From Gillisia mitskevichiae (GTDB taxonomy: Bacteria; Bacteroidota; Bacteroidia; Flavobacteriales; Flavobacteriaceae): 64,000 nt of DNA. A program made the position numbers and the translations under genes. Under the pieces are notes generated by a model, which had not been told where the DNA came from, ran no database searches, and saw only the letters and a program-made list of their open reading frames with translations. Position 1 is the stretch's first letter; each line of letters opens with the position of its first letter. Location of the stretch: assembly GCF_003634585.1 (NCBI RefSeq), contig NZ_RBLG01000004.1:1-64000 (forward strand), in the 5' to 3' direction. Of the stretch, positions 1 through 8,680 are shown piece after piece.

Positions 1-51
<51 letters not shown>

Positions 52-59
52 TTTTTTTG

Positions 60-92
60 AAAAGCACTTATCGTGAGATAGGTGCTTTTTTT
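60..92 (+). terminator. Rho-independent terminator of the rRNA operon
   Basis: A 13-bp stem (60-72 with 77-89, one G.U pair) closes on a GTGA loop and runs into a T tract. It lies directly after the 5S rRNA. Confidence 0.85.
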
Positions 93-114
93 GTTTATAA
101 TAATCTCAACTAAT

Positions 115-145
115 ACCCCTTCATCTAACCATGGAGGGGTTTTTT
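115..145 (+). terminator. Second terminator after the rRNA operon
   Basis: ACCCCT at 115-120 pairs with AGGGGT at 135-140. The stem extends to about 10 bp through 121-124 and 131-134, and six T follow. With the hairpin at 60-92 it makes a double terminator, common after heavily transcribed rRNA operons. Confidence 0.75.
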
Positions 146-232
146 GTGTTTGGTAGTTTGGTATTAAAATGGAGATTGCTGCTGAGAGATCCTAAGAAAT
201 GTGTTCTTAATCTACAGATGCTGAATCTTTAT

Positions 233-311
233 TGAACCCGGCCAGGGATTGGAGCAAGCTACCTTGTAGCGCGGAAAGCCCGGCACAAGGCCTTAGCCGT
301 AGGGGGACGCA
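233..311 (+). ncRNA. Candidate structured RNA element, GC-rich, unassigned
   Basis: This stretch is strikingly GC-rich against an AT-rich intergenic background and has no open reading frame. It contains two compact hairpins, GCTAC-CTT-GTAGC (258-270) and CCTTA-GCCG-TAGGG (291-304). It also has two CCCGGC blocks (237-242 and about 279-284) and ends in GGGGGACGC followed by nine A. Elements of this general look recur between genes in flavobacterial genomes. It may belong to the Flavo-1 RNA family, but I cannot confirm that from memory of the consensus. Strand and boundaries are inferred. Confidence 0.45.
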
Positions 312-523
312 AAAAAAAATTTGATATGGGGATGCGAGAGAATATTAGATTAAACCTAATAACTATAGAGAAATTTATTTAACGAATAATAAGAACTTGT
401 GGGAAGTAATATATTAGATAAGACTAGGCTTATTACCTTGATTGAAGAGGAATATTAATAAATCTGTGAGATAGCTTAAAAAAAAGTTTTAGTCTCTTAA
501 AAAGGCCTAAACTTCCATTTTAA
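312..523. other. AT-rich intergenic stretch, nothing recognised
   Basis: No ORF of useful length, no tRNA and no strong hairpin is seen here. It separates the GC-rich element from the terminator of the acyl-CoA dehydrogenase gene. Confidence 0.5.
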
Positions 524-558
524 CCAAAAAAAAGAGCAACCTTATTAGGTTGCTCTTT
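524..558 (-). terminator. Terminator of the acyl-CoA dehydrogenase gene
   Basis: AAAGAGCAACCT (531-542) pairs with AGGTTGCTCTTT (547-558) around a TATT loop. On the minus strand the stem is followed by a run of T (A run at 524-530 on the plus strand). It lies 20 bp beyond the stop codon of the minus-strand gene. Confidence 0.85.
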
Positions 559-577
559 GTATAATTAAGAAATTATA

Positions 578-1720
578 TTATCCGTTGATAATACTTCTCG
601 AAATAACAATTTTTTGAATTTCTGAAGTTCCTTCGTAGATCTGTGTGATCTTTGCGTCACGCATCATACGTTCTACGTGATAATCTTTCACAAACCCATT
701 TCCACCGTGTACTTGTACAGCTTCAACAGATACCTCCATTGCCACTTGAGAGGCATATAATTTAGCCATGGCGCCAGAAAGGTCGTAATTTTCTTTATTG
801 TCTTTATCTACAGCCGCTTTCATTACTAATAGTCTCGCAGCTTCTATAGCAACATGCATATCTGCCAATTTAAAAGCGATTGCTTGATGATTGCAAATTT
901 CAGTACCAAAAGCCTTACGTTCCTTAGAATATTTTAAAGCCAATTCATAAGCACCTCCAGCAATTCCTAAAGCTTGAGCCGCTATTCCTATTCTTCCACC
1001 CGCTAAAGTTTTCATAGCGAATTTAAATCCGAAGCCATCTTCACCAATTCTATTTTCTTTAGGCACTTTTACATCGTTAAAAATTAAAGAATGTGTGTCA
1101 CTTCCTCTAATCCCTAACTTATTTTCTTTAGGTCCAATTTCAAAACCTTCCCAAGTTTTTTCAACAATAAAGGCATTGATACCTTTATGTTTCTTCTCAC
1201 GATCGGTTTGTGCAATTACCAAATAGAAATCCGCCGTACTTCCGTTGGTGATCCAATTTTTGGTTCCATTTAAAATATAATGGTCTCCATGATCTATTGC
1301 AGTTGTTTTTTGAGATGTAGCATCACTTCCTGCTTCTGGTTCTGAAAGGCAAAAAGCACCTATAGATTCTCCAGTAGTTAATTTAGTAAGATATTTCTCT
1401 TTTTGCTCCTCATTTCCAAAAGTATCTAGACCCCAACAAACTAAAGAATTATTAACAGACATTACTACAGACGCAGAAGCATCAATTTTAGAAATCTCTT
1501 CCATTGCCAATACATAAGAAACGGTGTCCATTCCGCCGCCGCCATATTCTGGAGATGCCATCATTCCTAGAAAACCAAGTTCTCCCATTTTCTTGATTTG
1601 CTCGGTGGGAAACTCTTGTTTATCATCTCTTTCAATTACTCCCGGTAAAAGTTCACTATTAGCGAAATCTCTGGCAGCATCACGAATCATTATGTGCTCT
1701 TCTGTAAGTTTAAAATCCAT
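578..1720 (-). CDS. Acyl-CoA dehydrogenase, short-chain type
   Basis: 380 residues, the usual length of FAD-dependent acyl-CoA dehydrogenases, which introduce the alpha-beta double bond in fatty-acyl or branched-chain acyl-CoA. The first family signature (AFCLSEPEAGSDA) is at residues 122-134. The second, QVHGGNGF...ERMMRDAK, is at 336-357. The likely catalytic glutamate is E363 in YEGTSE, the position used by short- and medium-chain enzymes. It is probably a butyryl-CoA or short/branched acyl-CoA dehydrogenase of beta-oxidation or amino-acid breakdown; chain length cannot be read from sequence alone. It is transcribed alone, with its own terminator at 524-558 and a promoter element at 1759-1766, divergently from anmK. 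Confidence 0.93.
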   Translation of the reverse strand: MDFKLTEEHIMIRDAARDFANSELLPGVIERDDKQEFPTEQIKKMGELGFLGMMASPEYGGGGMDTVSYVLAMEEISKIDASASVVMSVNNSLVCWGLDTFGNEEQKEKYLTKLTTGESIGAFCLSEPEAGSDATSQKTTAIDHGDHYILNGTKNWITNGSTADFYLVIAQTDREKKHKGINAFIVEKTWEGFEIGPKENKLGIRGSDTHSLIFNDVKVPKENRIGEDGFGFKFAMKTLAGGRIGIAAQALGIAGGAYELALKYSKERKAFGTEICNHQAIAFKLADMHVAIEAARLLVMKAAVDKDNKENYDLSGAMAKLYASQVAMEVSVEAVQVHGGNGFVKDYHVERMMRDAKITQIYEGTSEIQKIVISRSIING

Positions 1721-1758
1721 TAGGCAATTTATTTTAAAAATTCAATTTTTTTTGTGCG

Positions 1759-1766
1759 CAAAGATA
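1759..1766 (-). promoter_or_regulatory. -7 promoter element for the acyl-CoA dehydrogenase gene
   Basis: On the minus strand this reads TATCTTTG, an exact match to the Bacteroidota -7 consensus TAnnTTTG, 38 bp before the start codon. About 20 bp further upstream on that strand is ATTG, a weak -33 box. Confidence 0.6.
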
Positions 1767-1813
1767 CCTTTTTGACCCCTAATATTCAATTAAGAATAAT
1801 TATTTTTACGAAT

Positions 1814-2878
1814 ATGGAAATAAAAGAATATAAGGTTTTAGGCGTGATGTCTGGCACTTCATTAGATGGAGTAGATATCGCATTGGTTCATTTTACGAAA
1901 TCCACAGATTGGGACTTCAAAATATTAAAAGCGGAAACCATTGGATATGATAATTCCTGGAAGGAAAAATTGGGCACTGCTTTAAATTTATCACCAATTG
2001 AATTAATGGAATTGGATGATGAGTATACAAATTACTTAGGGGACATAATTTCAAAATTCGTTAGAAATAATAGAATTGAGGAATTAGATGCAATTTGTAG
2101 TCATGGACATACTATTAAACATGAACCGGAAAATGGGTTAACTCTGCAAATTGGAAACCTACCTCATTTGGCAGAACTTGTAGATGAATTAGTGATCTGT
2201 GATTTCCGGGTGCAGGATGTTGGTCTAGGTGGCCAAGGTGCACCCTTAGTTCCTATAGGCGATGAACTATTATTTGCAGCCTATACTTATTGCGTAAATT
2301 TAGGTGGATTCGCTAATATCTCTACTAATAAGGAAGGTGTAAGAATTGCCTATGATATTTGTGCCGTGAATACGGTACTTAATTATTATTCAGAAAAGCT
2401 TGGGAAAGAATATGATGATGGAGGCACTATTGCGAGATCTGGAAAATTTAATCCGGAGCTATATAAATTATTAGAGGGGCTTCCCTTTTATAAATTGAAT
2501 TCCCCTAAATCTTTGGGTATAGAATGGGTAAATAATTCTGTTTTGCCAATTTTGAAAGATTTTGAAGAAGATATTCCAGCATTATTAAATACTTATTGCC
2601 AACATATAGCTTCAGAAATAGCTAAGAACATTAAAGATTATCCCGAAGTAGAAGTATTATTTACTGGTGGAGGGGTTTTTAATACTTTTTTAATGGAACT
2701 TCTTCAACACAAAACCACTGCTAAGCTTACAATTCCTTCTTCAGAAATAATAAATTTTAAGGAGGCTGTGATCTTTGGGTTCTTGGGAGTGCTAAAATTA
2801 AGGGAAGAAATTAATGTATTGAGCTCTGTCACTGGGGCAGAAAATGACCATTGTGCAGGCATAGTTTATGAACCCTAA
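1814..2878 (+). CDS. anmK: Anhydro-N-acetylmuramic acid kinase
   Basis: 354 residues from the ATG at 1814. It phosphorylates and opens anhydro-MurNAc released from peptidoglycan, giving MurNAc-6-phosphate for recycling. The N-terminal block GVMSGTSLDGVD (residues 10-21) is the family hallmark. VNLGGFANIS and LFTGGGVFN are the later nucleotide- and sugar-binding motifs of the ASKHA fold. The frame stays open 20 codons upstream, but those codons cover the divergent promoter region and do not look like the family's N-terminus. A TATTTTTA box at 1801-1808, five bases before the ATG, suggests a very short or absent leader. Mpl (48644-49999) acts in the same recycling pathway. Confidence 0.95.
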   Translation: MEIKEYKVLGVMSGTSLDGVDIALVHFTKSTDWDFKILKAETIGYDNSWKEKLGTALNLSPIELMELDDEYTNYLGDIISKFVRNNRIEELDAICSHGHTIKHEPENGLTLQIGNLPHLAELVDELVICDFRVQDVGLGGQGAPLVPIGDELLFAAYTYCVNLGGFANISTNKEGVRIAYDICAVNTVLNYYSEKLGKEYDDGGTIARSGKFNPELYKLLEGLPFYKLNSPKSLGIEWVNNSVLPILKDFEEDIPALLNTYCQHIASEIAKNIKDYPEVEVLFTGGGVFNTFLMELLQHKTTAKLTIPSSEIINFKEAVIFGFLGVLKLREEINVLSSVTGAENDHCAGIVYEP

Positions 2879-2915
2879 TATTTTATAATTTTCCCCATAG
2901 GGGCGAATTGTTTTT

Positions 2916-2923
2916 TATATTTG
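2916..2923 (+). promoter_or_regulatory. -7 promoter element before the amino-acid dehydrogenase gene
   Basis: TATATTTG, an exact TAnnTTTG match, 17 bp before the ATG at 2941. It lies inside the longest possible reading frame and so argues for the 2941 start. No convincing -33 box is seen. Confidence 0.6.
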
Positions 2924-2940
2924 CGTTCAAACTGATTTAT

Positions 2941-4167
2941 ATGAAAGACTTACTCGATTTATACGAAAATAAAGAACCAGAAATTGTTTTTAATTGGAAA
3001 GATGCTGAAACCGATGCGGAAGGTTGGACAGTAATAAACTCTCTTAGAGGTGGTGCTGCAGGTGGTGGAACTAGAATGAGAAAAGGACTTGATAAGAATG
3101 AGGTGTTATCTCTCGCTAAAACGATGGAGGTAAAGTTCACTGTTTCTGGACCAGCAATTGGAGGAGCAAAGTCGGGTATTAATTTTGATCCAAGTGACCC
3201 AAGAAAAAAGGGTGTATTGGAAAGATGGTATAAAGCGGTCTCTCCCTTATTGAAAAGTTACTATGGAACTGGTGGGGATTTAAATGTAGATGAAATTCAT
3301 GAAGTAATTCCCATCACAGAGAATTGTGGGGTTTGGCATCCACAAGAAGGTGTTTTTAATGGGCATTTTCAACCTACAGAAGCAGATAAGATCAATAGAA
3401 TAGGGCAGTTACGTCAAGGTGTGATAAAAGTTCTTGAGAATTCTACTTATTCTCCAGATGTTTCTAGAAAATATACGGTTGCCGATATGATCACTGGTTA
3501 TGGGGTTGCTGAAGCTGTTAAGCATTATTATTCAATTTATGGAGGTGATGTAAAAGGTAAGAAAGCGATCGTTCAGGGATTTGGAAATGTTGGATCTGCA
3601 GCGGCTTATTACTTATCTCAAATGGGAGTTAAAGTAATTGGAATTATAGATCGTGTTGGAGGATTAATTAATGAAGATGGTTTTTCTTTTGAAGAAATAA
3701 AAGAATTATTCCTAAACAAGGATGGAAATACGTTGAAACATCCAAATTTGATCCCTTTTGAAGAGATTAACGATAAGATCTGGGATTTACAGGCCGATAT
3801 ATTTGCTCCTTGTGCAGCTTCCAGATTAGTTACCAAAGATCAAGTTGAGAGATTGATTAGAAGTGGATTGGAAATGATCTCTAGTGGAGCTAATGTGCCA
3901 TTTGCAGATAAAGAAATATTTTTTGGCCCAATTATGGAGTATGCAGATGAAAAATTAAGCGTAGTGCCAGATTTCATTGCAAATTGCGGAATGGCACGAG
4001 TATTTGCTTATTTCATGGAAAGACGAGTACAGATGACCGATGAGGCAATCTTTAGCGATACCTCTAACACTATTAAAAATGCAATTCAGAAAACATATAA
4101 TAACAGCAATTCTAAAACAGGAATTAGCAGTATTGCTTTTGAAATAGCATTAAAACAGCTAGTATAG
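2941..4167 (+). CDS. Glu/Leu/Phe/Val dehydrogenase family protein
   Basis: 408 residues from the ATG at 2941. It is an NAD(P)-dependent amino-acid dehydrogenase that interconverts an L-amino acid with its 2-oxo acid and ammonia. The catalytic lysine lies in GGAKSGI (K77). The Rossmann motif GFGNVGSA (213-220) begins the C-terminal nucleotide domain. Which substrate it prefers (glutamate, leucine or another) is not decided by what can be seen. The frame could extend 11 codons upstream, but the -7 promoter box at 2916-2923 falls there. exbB follows 59 bp downstream. Confidence 0.92.
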   Translation: MKDLLDLYENKEPEIVFNWKDAETDAEGWTVINSLRGGAAGGGTRMRKGLDKNEVLSLAKTMEVKFTVSGPAIGGAKSGINFDPSDPRKKGVLERWYKAVSPLLKSYYGTGGDLNVDEIHEVIPITENCGVWHPQEGVFNGHFQPTEADKINRIGQLRQGVIKVLENSTYSPDVSRKYTVADMITGYGVAEAVKHYYSIYGGDVKGKKAIVQGFGNVGSAAAYYLSQMGVKVIGIIDRVGGLINEDGFSFEEIKELFLNKDGNTLKHPNLIPFEEINDKIWDLQADIFAPCAASRLVTKDQVERLIRSGLEMISSGANVPFADKEIFFGPIMEYADEKLSVVPDFIANCGMARVFAYFMERRVQMTDEAIFSDTSNTIKNAIQKTYNNSNSKTGISSIAFEIALKQLV

Positions 4168-4226
4168 TTTAAATACAACAATTAAAATTACAATCTCACG
4201 TTACACTAACAAACCTAATTTTATCT

Positions 4227-4928
4227 ATGTTAAACTTTTTCCAAGATGCCGACGCTGCTCAAGCAGCCCTAGAGGTTGAGCCTGTCGTAGAAGAGAAAAC
4301 TCTTTCGTTATTTGATTTAATGATGAGTGGTGGTTTGGGTGGCCAGATCATTATCGGAATTTTATTTATACTGCTTTTTGTAGCTGTATATATTTATTTC
4401 GAAAGATTATTTGCAATTAAAGCCGCCACACAAGTAGATCCAAATTTTATGCTTCAAATAAAAGATAGTGTATTGAATGGAAATATAGAATCGGCAAAAA
4501 TTAGATGTGCTCAAAATAATTCTCCTGTTGCCAGACTTACAGAAAAAGGTATTTCAAGAATAGGCAGCCCTTTAGAAGACATCAATACAGCTATTGAGAA
4601 TGCAGGACGATTAGAAGTTTACAAATTAGAAAAGAATGTGAGTATTCTTGCTACTATAGCTGGAGCAGCTCCAATGATTGGTTTCTTAGGAACTGTTATT
4701 GGTATGGTTTTGGCTTTTCATACACTAGCAACTAGTAGTGGGCAAGCAGAAATGGGAACCCTTGCAGAGGGGATCTATACTGCAATGACAACTACAGTGG
4801 CTGGTTTAATAGTAGGTATTATTGCATATATTGGTTACAACCATTTGGTTGTGAAAACAGACAAAGTAGTACACCAAATGGAAGCTACAGCGGTAGATTT
4901 CCTTGACCTTTTAAACGAGCCGGCTTAA
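4227..4928 (+). CDS. exbB: MotA/TolQ/ExbB proton channel family protein
   Basis: 233 residues. It is the proton channel subunit that, with ExbD, powers TonB-dependent transport across the outer membrane. An acidic N-terminal extension (about residues 7-24) precedes the first membrane helix at about 39-58. The two conserved helices lie near 132-155 (TIAGAAPMIGFLGTVIGM) and 180-205 (AEGIYTAMTTTVAGLIVGI). It opens a tight run, 1 bp from exbD and then the TonB-like gene. A Tol-type role is possible, but that context favours ExbB. Confidence 0.93.
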   Translation: MLNFFQDADAAQAALEVEPVVEEKTLSLFDLMMSGGLGGQIIIGILFILLFVAVYIYFERLFAIKAATQVDPNFMLQIKDSVLNGNIESAKIRCAQNNSPVARLTEKGISRIGSPLEDINTAIENAGRLEVYKLEKNVSILATIAGAAPMIGFLGTVIGMVLAFHTLATSSGQAEMGTLAEGIYTAMTTTVAGLIVGIIAYIGYNHLVVKTDKVVHQMEATAVDFLDLLNEPA

Positions 4929-4929
4929 T

Positions 4930-5331
4930 ATGAATTTAAGAAGTCGAAATAAAGTAAGCGCAGACTTTAGCATGAGTTCTATGACAGACATTGTGTTTCT
5001 GTTATTGATATTTTTTATGTTAACATCTCCAACAATTACTCCAGAAGCTTTGGACTTAATTTTGCCAAAAGCGAAGGGAAAGACCACTAATAAATCTAAT
5101 CTTTCAGTAAGTATTACAAAAGATCTCCAGGTTTATATAGATAATGATAGAATAAGTAATAGCGCCTTAGAAAGCACACTTATTAGTAGGTTGGCAGGGG
5201 TAGAAGATCCTACGATTATTTTAAGAGCTGAAGAAGGAGTACCAATAGAAAAAGCGGTGAACGTAATGGACATTGCAAACAGAAATAAGTATAAGATTGT
5301 GCTTGCCGTTAAACCTGAAAAAGTAAATTAA
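4930..5331 (+). CDS. exbD: ExbD/TolR family biopolymer transporter
   Basis: 133 residues: a short cytoplasmic tail, one membrane helix (about 19-37) and a periplasmic domain. The helix carries the conserved aspartate D20 in SMTDIVFLLLIFF, which takes part in proton movement in the ExbB-ExbD motor. It starts one base after the exbB stop, so translation is probably coupled. The periplasmic part ends with the usual KIVLAV segment. Confidence 0.93.
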   Translation: MNLRSRNKVSADFSMSSMTDIVFLLLIFFMLTSPTITPEALDLILPKAKGKTTNKSNLSVSITKDLQVYIDNDRISNSALESTLISRLAGVEDPTIILRAEEGVPIEKAVNVMDIANRNKYKIVLAVKPEKVN

Positions 5332-5344
5332 TAATAAGAACTCT

Positions 5345-6163
5345 GTGAGCTTTTTAGATACAAAACACGAAAAAAAATCTTTTACCATCACGGTAGTAAT
5401 ACATGTGTTGCTCATACTTATATTATTATTTGTAGGATTACAATATCTAGATCCTCCGCCAGAAAATGGAATAGCAATTAATTTTGGTACTTCAGAAGAA
5501 GGCTCAGGGGATAAGCAACCCACAGAAGCTATTAAGTCTGCCCCGCAAAAATCTGCTCCACCTGTAGTTGCTCAACCTAAAACGCAAGTTGAAGAAGTAG
5601 TAACTCAGGAATCTGAAGAAGCTCCGGTCATTCAGAAAAAAGCGGAGAAAAAACCAGTTATTCAAGAAAAAAAGGTGGAGCCTAAGAAATTACCACCTGC
5701 TAAAAAGCCGGATCCAACTCCAGATAAATCTACTACAGATGCTATGAGTAGTATCTTAAATGGACCAAAAAGCGATGGGACTGCAACCGGTGGTGAAGGT
5801 AATGATAGAGTTGCCGGAGATAAAGGAAGTAGGGATGGCGACCCAAATGCTAGTTCTTATTATGGGAATGGTTCTGGTTTAGATGGTGATGGAAACTATA
5901 GATTGGGTGGGAGAAAGGCTTTAAATAAGGAGAAGATTCCGCAGGATTGTAATGAGGCCGGACTTGTGGTGGTTAAGATCACGGTGAATCAAAACGGCCA
6001 AGTTATTAGTGCAAGTCCTGGACAGAGAGGAACTACAAATACTGCAACCTGTTTGACAGAGCCCGCAAGAAGAGCTGCTTTAGCCACAAGATTTAATAGT
6101 GATTCTAATGCGCCTTCTGTGCAGACGGGATACATTACCTACAATTTTAAATTATCTGAATAG
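5345..6163 (+). CDS. TonB-like energy transducer
   Basis: 272 residues with a GTG start, 13 bp after exbD. One membrane anchor (about 13-33) is followed by a long Lys/Pro/Glu-rich periplasmic spacer (about 55-135), a Gly/Asp-rich stretch, and a C-terminal TonB/TolA-like domain (about 195-272) with GLVVVKITVNQNGQV. Two cysteines in that domain (in PQDCNEAG and ATCLTEP) could form a disulfide. It probably links the ExbB-ExbD motor to SusC-type receptors. A TolA-like role remains possible because the C-terminal domain is atypical. The stop overlaps the folC start by one base (TAGTG). Confidence 0.85.
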   Translation: MSFLDTKHEKKSFTITVVIHVLLILILLFVGLQYLDPPPENGIAINFGTSEEGSGDKQPTEAIKSAPQKSAPPVVAQPKTQVEEVVTQESEEAPVIQKKAEKKPVIQEKKVEPKKLPPAKKPDPTPDKSTTDAMSSILNGPKSDGTATGGEGNDRVAGDKGSRDGDPNASSYYGNGSGLDGDGNYRLGGRKALNKEKIPQDCNEAGLVVVKITVNQNGQVISASPGQRGTTNTATCLTEPARRAALATRFNSDSNAPSVQTGYITYNFKLSE

Positions 6164-7386
6164 TGTTTACTTATTCTCAAACTGTTGATTGGATGTTTCA
6201 GCAGTTGCCAATGTACCAGCGCGTAGGCGTAGATGCCTTTAAAAAGGATCTTTTTAATATTATTAAATTATCGGAACATTTAGAGAATCCGCACGAGAAT
6301 TTTAAAACTGTACATGTTGCTGGAACAAATGGAAAAGGCTCTACAAGTCATATGCTTGCTTCAATTCTTCAAGAAGCAGGATATAAAGTTGGTTTATATA
6401 CGTCGCCTCACCTTATAGATTTTAGAGAACGTATAAAGATTAACGGAAATGAGATTCCTGAGGATGAAGTCGTAACTTTTATACATGCAAATAAGGAGTA
6501 TTTAGAAAAGAATAATCTTTCTTTTTTTGAAATGACGGTGGGAATGGCTTTTAGTTATTTCAGTAACGAAAAAGTAGATATAGCTGTTATAGAAGTAGGT
6601 TTAGGTGGGAGATTAGATTCTACTAATATTATTCGTCCCCTGCTCTCGGTTATCACCAATATTGGGCTGGACCACACAAACATGCTAGGAAATACTTTAG
6701 CAGAAATAGCGGCAGAGAAAGCTGGAATTATTAAGTCTAACACCCCGGTTGTAATTGGGGAATTTCAAGAAGAGACGTTTCCAGTTTTTAAAAGGACTGC
6801 AGAAAGTCATTCAGCAAAGATCCTTTTAGCTTCTTCGCAAGATATTGTATTGAAAACAGATCTTAAAGGGGATTATCAGAATAAAAATTCTAAGACCGCT
6901 TACACAGCAGCGAAAGAACTTAAATTACTAGGGTTTACTATTTCTTCTAAAAATGTAACACAAGGTTTGCTTTCAGTTGTATTCAACACAGGACTTCAAG
7001 GTAGATGGCAACAAATAATGGATTCACCTAAAGTTATATGTGATACCGCTCACAATAAGGAAGGTTTAAATTATGTAATTACTCAGTTAGAAAGAGAATC
7101 TTATAAAAAATTACATATAGTATTAGGTTTTGTAAGCGATAAAAAATTAGAGGATATTTTAAGTTTGTTTCCTATAGATGCAGATTATTATTTTTGTAAA
7201 CCTGATATTCCTAGAGGCTTAGATGAAGACGTCCTTCATAAAGAGGCTTCGGCTGTTGGTTTAAGGGGTGAAAAATTTAAAAGTGTGAAGCACGCTTATC
7301 AAGCTGCCTTATCTAGAGCAATTAATAAAGATCTCATTTTTATTGGTGGTAGCACATTTGTGGTTGCAGAGATTCTTACTCCTTAA
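6163..7386 (+). CDS. folC: Bifunctional folylpolyglutamate synthase / dihydrofolate synthase
   Basis: 407 residues with a GTG start that shares one base with the stop of the upstream gene. It adds glutamate to dihydropteroate and to folates. It is a Mur-ligase-type enzyme: the ATP loop is AGTNGKGST near residue 53-61, followed by LYTSPHLIDFRERI and GLGGRLDSTN. The C-terminal domain carries the usual DTAHNKEGL. DWMFQQLPMYQRVG at the N-terminus fits Bacteroidota FolC, which supports the GTG start over the internal ATG at 6193. Confidence 0.94.
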   Translation: MFTYSQTVDWMFQQLPMYQRVGVDAFKKDLFNIIKLSEHLENPHENFKTVHVAGTNGKGSTSHMLASILQEAGYKVGLYTSPHLIDFRERIKINGNEIPEDEVVTFIHANKEYLEKNNLSFFEMTVGMAFSYFSNEKVDIAVIEVGLGGRLDSTNIIRPLLSVITNIGLDHTNMLGNTLAEIAAEKAGIIKSNTPVVIGEFQEETFPVFKRTAESHSAKILLASSQDIVLKTDLKGDYQNKNSKTAYTAAKELKLLGFTISSKNVTQGLLSVVFNTGLQGRWQQIMDSPKVICDTAHNKEGLNYVITQLERESYKKLHIVLGFVSDKKLEDILSLFPIDADYYFCKPDIPRGLDEDVLHKEASAVGLRGEKFKSVKHAYQAALSRAINKDLIFIGGSTFVVAEILTP

Positions 7387-7614
7387 CCCAAAACCCTTAG
7401 GTTTTGTCGACTATAATTAACTTCAGTGCGAATTTATAATAATTTTTATTAAATTGTTGCTATGCAATTGGTAGAGGTCTCCTCCATTTAAACTGTCTAC
7501 CATTTTATTAACTTATTTCCCTCCCTTTTATACCTCATAGTATTCTTAAAAAGAATAATTCCAGACATGGCTTGCCTTGTTTATTATATTTTTTATTAAC
7601 TAATCTTTTTTACT
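7387..7614. other. Intergenic region with small hairpins
   Basis: Just after the folC stop, CAAAACC and GGTTTTG can pair, but no T tract follows, so it is a weak terminator at best. Further on, GGTAGA and TCTACC can form a 6-bp stem around a 20-base loop, and TATTCTT-AAA-AAGAATA (7541-7557) is a perfect small hairpin. No reading frame or tRNA is seen. The tail is the leader of the secreted-protein gene at 7615. Confidence 0.4.
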
Positions 7615-8433
7615 ATGAAATCATTAAACAAATTTTTGAAAAGTACCATTGTATTGTTTCTAGTAACGGTTTATTGTGGATTTGCACAGGATTCTACCGC
7701 TACAGAATCTGAACCTGTTTATATTACAATGACCACAGTGCATTGGAACCCAGATCCAAACGTTAATTTTGATGACTGGAAGCAGACTGAGAAAGAATAT
7801 TTTGATAAGGTCACCATGAAAAATGACCTTATTTTAAGTTCTGGCTTTTATACTCACTATTTCACTCCAGATAATTCTGAATTGATATTGGTGAATGTCT
7901 ACAAAAACTGGGAAGATCTTGAAAAGGCTGATGTAAAGAGTGCTGAATTAGCGAAAGCAGCTTGGCCAGATGATGAAGCTAGATCTGCGTTTTTTGATAA
8001 ACAACAGAAGTATTATTCCCCAGATCATAGTGATGAAATTTATATTTCTTTACCCTATACAATAGAGTCTACTGGAAACTCAGATAAGCCACAAGTTGTA
8101 TATTTAAGAAATTTAGAAATGGCTATGAATGGGGAAGGAAACCCAGAATTATTTAAAGAATATTTTGAAAAGGTAACTAAAAAGCTATCGGCTTTAAAGG
8201 GGTATTATACACATAGACATCTTTGGGGTTCCAATAGCAGGCAATTTTCTGAAGCCTACTTTTATAATAATTTTGCAGATATAGAAAAATCCTTTGATGA
8301 AACCATAGCTCTAGAAAATAAGGCCTGGCCAGATGAAGCTAAGCGAAAGGAATTTATTAAGAATAAAAATAAATTATTTACAGGAAGTCATGGGGATTAT
8401 ATTTATAGAAGTGTTCCTGGATTAATGAAATAG
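7615..8433 (+). CDS. Secreted protein with two copies of one domain
   Basis: 272 residues with a signal peptide ending near residue 25 (CGFAQ). The mature part has two related halves, about 33-140 and 146-270. Each holds an aromatic 'N-x-x-D-I/L-E' segment (VYKNWEDLEKA; FYNNFADIEKS), then AAWPDDEARSAFF or KAWPDEAKRKEFI, then a closing YYSPDHSDEIYISLP or FTGSHGDYIYRSVP. The size and duplication recall ferredoxin-like (dimeric alpha-beta barrel) repeats, but that is inference. No catalytic motif is recognised. It is monocistronic, with a strong terminator at 8450-8481. Function unknown. Confidence 0.85.
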   Translation: MKSLNKFLKSTIVLFLVTVYCGFAQDSTATESEPVYITMTTVHWNPDPNVNFDDWKQTEKEYFDKVTMKNDLILSSGFYTHYFTPDNSELILVNVYKNWEDLEKADVKSAELAKAAWPDDEARSAFFDKQQKYYSPDHSDEIYISLPYTIESTGNSDKPQVVYLRNLEMAMNGEGNPELFKEYFEKVTKKLSALKGYYTHRHLWGSNSRQFSEAYFYNNFADIEKSFDETIALENKAWPDEAKRKEFIKNKNKLFTGSHGDYIYRSVPGLMK

Positions 8434-8449
8434 AACTGGTATTTATTTG

Positions 8450-8481
8450 ACTCTGAATCTTTTGATTCAGAGTTTTTTTTA
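8450..8481 (+). terminator. Rho-independent terminator
   Basis: ACTCTGAATC (8450-8459) pairs perfectly with GATTCAGAGT (8464-8473) around TTTT and is followed by eight T. It ends the secreted-protein gene. Confidence 0.9.
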
Positions 8482-8549
8482 TTTAATGATATTTTGATAT
8501 TCCAATTTATATTTAAGCCGAAAATAATTTTATTTTTTTTAAATATTAG

Positions 8550-8580
8550 TTTGTCATATTCAAAATGTAGTCTATATTTG
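8550..8580 (+). promoter_or_regulatory. Promoter of the tRNA-Val genes
   Basis: TTTG at 8550-8553, a 19-bp spacer, then TATATTTG at 8573-8580: a full match to the Bacteroidota vegetative promoter, 21 bp before the first tRNA. Confidence 0.85.
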
Positions 8581-8601
8581 CATCCGCATTCAAGCGTTTG
8601 C

Positions 8602-8676
8602 GGGCAATTAGCTCAGTTGGTTCAGAGCACCTCGTTTACACCGAGGGGGTCGGGGGTTCGAATCCCTCATTGCCCA
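8602..8676 (+). tRNA. tRNA-Val (UAC), copy 1
   Basis: 75-nt cloverleaf. The acceptor stem GGGCAAT pairs with ATTGCCC and the D arm contains AGCTCAGTTGGTTCAGAGC. The anticodon stem CCTCG/CGAGG encloses loop TTTACAC (anticodon TAC, reads GTA valine codons). The T arm is GGGGGTTCGAATCCCTC. CCA is not encoded. Confidence 0.97.
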
Positions 8677-8680
8677 CTTA

